In this document: positions 6,231-8,326 of the stretch, one piece after another
Position numbering within the stretch: position 1 is the stretch's first letter
How the letters are laid out: each line of letters starts with the position of its first letter
Assembly (NCBI GenBank): GCA_937895975.1
Contig: CALBLG010000206.1
Coordinates: 1 to 8,326 of the forward strand
Length of the DNA stretch: 8,326 nt
Source: an uncultured Slackia sp.
Lineage (GTDB): Bacteria; Actinomycetota; Coriobacteriia; Coriobacteriales; Eggerthellaceae
Reading direction: 5' to 3'
Translations under genes and position numbers: made by a program
The notes under the pieces: generated by a model
Databases searched by the model: none
The model's input: only the letters and a program-made list of their open reading frames with translations
Told to the model about the DNA's origin: nothing

Positions 6231-7001
6231 CTAGAACAAGCCGCAGGTGAAGAGGAACTCGAGGCTTTTCAGTTTGCTGCCGACGTGCTCGCGAATCCAG
6301 GCTTGGGACAGGTGTAGCACCTCGAACGAGATATGCCTTGGAACCTCTTTCGCGCCGATGTCGTCGAACGTCGACATCATGAGCCAATGGGCCCACGACA
6401 GCACGTCGCTGCCCACCTGGATGGTTTCCGAGAACATGAGGCAGTCGCGACACACGGCGCCGCCCTCGGCCGGCGAGAACGACACTTGAATGCGCGAATC
6501 GCCCTCGGCAAGCGGCTTGCCGCACATCACGCAGCGGTCGAGGCTAGGACGAAAGCCCGAGAACGCGAACGCCTTCAGCATGAACGCGGCGCACAGCGAT
6601 AGCGCGCCGTTGGCGTCGGCGCCTTCGGCATGAGAAAGCGCCGACGTGGCCAAATCGTACATGCGAGGAGCCTGCAAATCGGGCTGCGTAAGACGCGTAA
6701 GAAGGTCGACTACGGGAGCCGCCGCTGCCGCGTGCTCCATATCGCCGCGCACTCCGATATGCGCGTCAAGCAGCTTCGCCTCTTTCACGATGTCGAGGCT
6801 TTTGCCGCACACGAGCAGCAGGTCTACTTCGCTGAAAATCTCGAGCCGTGACGCGAACGACGAGTTCGGCTTGCGCGCGCCTTTGGCAACAGCGCGAACC
6901 TGGCGGCCGTCCTTGGCGAGCAGCGTCACGATGAGGTCGGTTTCGCCGAGCTTCGTCTTGCGCAGCACCAACGCCTGAAGCGAATACGTATCGGCCGCCA
7001 T
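6231..7001 (-). CDS. recO: DNA repair protein RecO
   Basis: RecO works with RecR (and RecF) to load RecA on single-stranded DNA coated by SSB during recombinational repair of gaps. The 256-residue product has the N-terminal OB-fold start YSLQALVLRKTKLGETDLI (6-24), then VRAVAKGARKPNSSFASRLE (35-54), both typical of the family. It also has a C-terminal zinc site: Cys157 and Cys160 (CVMC) with Cys184 and Cys187 (CRDC). Length is normal. The ATG at 7001 is chosen because GGAG lies six bases upstream. An in-frame TTG at 7019 would encode this ribosome binding site as protein (MEGECF) and was rejected. An intrinsic terminator lies just upstream (7018-7047), so its transcription is either attenuated or depends on read-through. 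It converges with telA, and thrS lies upstream on the same strand. Confidence 0.95.
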   Translation of the reverse strand: MAADTYSLQALVLRKTKLGETDLIVTLLAKDGRQVRAVAKGARKPNSSFASRLEIFSEVDLLLVCGKSLDIVKEAKLLDAHIGVRGDMEHAAAAAPVVDLLTRLTQPDLQAPRMYDLATSALSHAEGADANGALSLCAAFMLKAFAFSGFRPSLDRCVMCGKPLAEGDSRIQVSFSPAEGGAVCRDCLMFSETIQVGSDVLSWAHWLMMSTFDDIGAKEVPRHISFEVLHLSQAWIREHVGSKLKSLEFLFTCGLF

Positions 7002-7017
7002 AAAGCACTCCCCTTCC

Positions 7018-7047
7018 AAACAAAAAGCCGCCCTTCCGAGCGGCTTT
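7018..7047 (-). terminator. Intrinsic terminator directly upstream of recO
   Basis: On the minus strand AAAGCCGC (7047-7040), an 8-base loop, and GCGGCTTT (7031-7024) form a GC-rich hairpin continuing into TTTTTGTTT (7026-7018). It ends 16 bases before the recO ATG, so no promoter fits between them. It may end the thrS transcript with partial read-through, or act as an attenuator of recO. The loop carries GGAAGG, and GGAAGGG recurs at 7017-7011 next to the recO ribosome binding site. Confidence 0.85.
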
Positions 7048-7075
7048 CATTGTATATCAACCATATCCCAACGCA

Positions 7076-7146
7076 GTGCTGCATGGGCGCACGCACGCTC
7101 CATAAGCTGCACAGCTTTCCGCGTTGCGCACACACCCACGCAGCAC
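7076..7146 (-). repeat. Long structured hairpin, copy A of a two-copy element (minus orientation)
   Basis: Read on the minus strand, 7146-7126 pairs with 7076-7096 over 21 uninterrupted positions, six of them G-U. After a 3-base bulge (AAC, 7125-7123), two more pairs (7122-7121 with 7097-7098) close a 22-base loop (7120-7099). The loop contains AGCTGTGCAGCT, able to form a small inner hairpin, and ends TTATGGA. On the plus strand the six wobbles become A-C mismatches, so the fold favours minus-strand nucleic acid. No T-tract follows. It lies between thrS and recO. The family is unknown to me. Confidence 0.8.
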
Positions 7147-7213
7147 CGCTGCCAGAAAGAGTCTGAAAGCCCTAATCCGCATGGGATACGCCGACGCCAT
7201 TTCGACCTGCGAA

Positions 7214-7291
7214 GCGTCGTGGCGGATGGTGTGCGCGTGGCGGAAGGCTGCGCAGCTTATGGAGCTACGCGTGTGCCATCCGCCACGACGC
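7214..7291 (+). repeat. Long structured hairpin, copy B of the same element (plus orientation)
   Basis: On the plus strand 7214-7241 pairs with 7264-7291 over 28 uninterrupted positions. The outer 16 are perfect Watson-Crick pairs; five inner pairs are G-U (7230-7233 and 7239). The 22-base loop (7242-7263) differs from that of copy A by only two transitions, while the stem sequence is largely different and still paired. It lies 17 bases from the thrS stop on the opposite strand and has no T-tract on either side, so it is not an ordinary terminator. No coding function is visible. Confidence 0.82.
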
Positions 7292-7308
7292 GAAGGGAAT
7301 CATCTTAG

Positions 7309-8326
7309 CTAGGCGCGATCGGCGATTTCTTTCGTGATTTCAGCGATGAAATCTTCAACCGACTTCTGCACCGTCTCGTTAGAGCGGTCGCGCACCGAGA
7401 TGTTGCCCTCTTCCGCTTCCTTCTCGCCCAGAATCAGCATGTAAGGAACGCGATCGACGCCGCGGGCCTCGCGAATCTTGTAGCCGATCTTCTCGTCGCG
7501 ATCGTCCACCACCACGCGCACGCCGGCCTCTTCAAGCTTTGACGCAACCTGGTGCGCGTAATCGCGCGACTTCTCGGACACGGGCAGCACTTTCACCTGC
7601 ATGGGCGCGAGCCACGTGGGGAATTTGCCCGCATAGTGTTCAATGAGGATGCCGATGAAGCGCTCGATAGAGCCGTAGCACACGCGATGCAGCATGATGG
7701 GGCGCTTCTTGGAGCCGTCGTGGTCGGTATATTCCAGATCGAAGTTCAGCGGCATCTGGAAGTCGAGCTGCACGGTGCCGCACTGCCAGGTGCGGCCCAG
7801 AGAGTCTTCCAGGTGGAAGTCGATCTTCGGGCCGTAGAAGGCGCCGTCGCCCTCGTTCACCTCGTACGGCATGTTCAGCTTCTCGAGCGCGGTCTTCAGG
7901 CCGTTCTCGGCTGCTGCCCAGTCTTCATCGGACCCCATGGAGTCGTCGGGGCGCGTGGACAGCTCCACATGGTACTTGAAGCCGAACTTCTGGTACACCG
8001 AATCGATCAAGTTCACTACGCCGACGATTTCGTCGGTCAGCTGGTCGGGACGCACGAACAGGTGCGCGTCGTCTTGCGTAAAGCAGCGCACGCGAAACAG
8101 GCCGTGCAGCGCGCCGCGCATCTCGTGGCGGTGCACGATGCCCAGCTCGCCTGCGCGAATGGGCAGGTCGCGGTAGCTATGCGGTTTGGAGGCGTACACC
8201 AGCACGCCGCCCGGGCAGTTCATGGGCTTCACGCAGTACTCTTCGTCGTCGATCATCGTGGAGTACATGTTGTCTTTGTAGTGGTCCCAGTGGCCCGAGG
8301 TCTTCCACAGCTGCTTGTTCATGATG
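7309..8326 (-). CDS. thrS: Threonyl-tRNA synthetase, C-terminal part (5' end outside window)
   Basis: ThrS charges tRNA-Thr with threonine using ATP. The frame stays open to the window edge, so the visible 338-339 residues are the C-terminal part of a protein usually near 600-700 residues. The Met at 8322 is internal, in the conserved segment KTSGHWDHYKDNMYS. Counted from that Met, the zinc ligands are Cys36 (in MNCPGG), His87 (in QDDAHLF) and His212 (in IMLHRV), with spacing like the E. coli enzyme (334, 385, 511). Class II motif 2 is FRVRCFTQDDAH (76-87) and motif 3 is GSIERFIGILIEHY (217-230). The anticodon-binding domain follows (about 240-337). The catalytic core and stop are intact; the N-terminal TGS and editing domains and any T-box leader lie beyond the window. 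No clear terminator directly follows its stop. Confidence 0.97.
   Translation of the reverse strand, partial: IMNKQLWKTSGHWDHYKDNMYSTMIDDEEYCVKPMNCPGGVLVYASKPHSYRDLPIRAGELGIVHRHEMRGALHGLFRVRCFTQDDAHLFVRPDQLTDEIVGVVNLIDSVYQKFGFKYHVELSTRPDDSMGSDEDWAAAENGLKTALEKLNMPYEVNEGDGAFYGPKIDFHLEDSLGRTWQCGTVQLDFQMPLNFDLEYTDHDGSKKRPIMLHRVCYGSIERFIGILIEHYAGKFPTWLAPMQVKVLPVSEKSRDYAHQVASKLEEAGVRVVVDDRDEKIGYKIREARGVDRVPYMLILGEKEAEEGNISVRDRSNETVQKSVEDFIAEITKEIADRA

Noticed and set aside
7002..7019. Longer recO start at TTG 7019
   Set aside because: Its codons cover the GGAAGGGGAG ribosome binding site of the ATG at 7001, and family proteins begin near that ATG.
7076..7291. tRNA genes, integron attC sites or a retron RNA as explanation for the paired hairpins
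   Set aside because: The long uninterrupted stems exclude a tRNA cloverleaf; the GTTRRRY core boxes of attC are not seen; no reverse transcriptase or integrase is encoded nearby.
7309..8326. T-box leader controlling thrS
   Set aside because: Such a leader would lie upstream of the thrS start, which is outside the window; the structures at 7076-7291 are downstream of the gene.
1..8326. CRISPR array, rRNA or prophage genes
   Set aside because: No regularly spaced repeats, no rRNA-like sequence and no phage genes were seen; apart from the noted intergenic elements the window is ordinary chromosomal sequence.

Overview
This is a GC-rich bacterial chromosomal window with tightly packed housekeeping genes. 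The codon bias, the PyrR-attenuated pyrimidine operon, a CmpB-family membrane protein, an XpaC/TelA gene pair and a [NiFe]-hydrogenase-type maturation peptidase together suggest a high-GC anaerobic actinobacterium, probably Coriobacteriia (Eggerthellaceae-like). That placement is inference from gene content; there is no rRNA or other marker here to prove it.

Left part (1-1306). A minus-strand pyrimidine operon starts near 1031 and runs pyrR then pyrB (pyrB leaves the window at base 1). Its leader carries a PyrR-binding RNA hairpin at 996-1030 and a strong intrinsic terminator at 921-954, the layout of PyrR transcription attenuation. Divergent from it, a plus-strand operon of three genes (1307-3568) encodes a CmpB-domain membrane protein, a HyaD/HybD-type hydrogenase maturation peptidase with a TTG start, and a small unknown membrane protein with a GTG start. 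The last two genes are coupled to their predecessors by gaps of 9 and 3 bases.

Middle (3569-6230). A two-gene plus-strand unit encodes an XpaC-family protein and a TelA-family (toxic anion resistance) protein, ending in a strong terminator at 6035-6069. The convergent gap to recO holds a perfect 27-bp inverted repeat around an 88-bp spacer (6065-6206). Its two arms begin in the T-tracts of the telA and recO terminators.

Right part (6231-8326). On the minus strand lie recO and the 3' part of thrS. The roughly 300-bp gap between them has two long hairpins in opposite orientations (7076-7146 minus, 7214-7291 plus). They share a 22-nt loop identical at 20 positions, while their GC-rich stems differ in sequence yet remain paired, with G-U wobbles only in the stated orientation. 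This is the strongest unexplained signal in the window and looks like an undescribed structured nucleic-acid element present twice. A separate intrinsic terminator (7018-7047) lies only 16 bases before the recO start codon.
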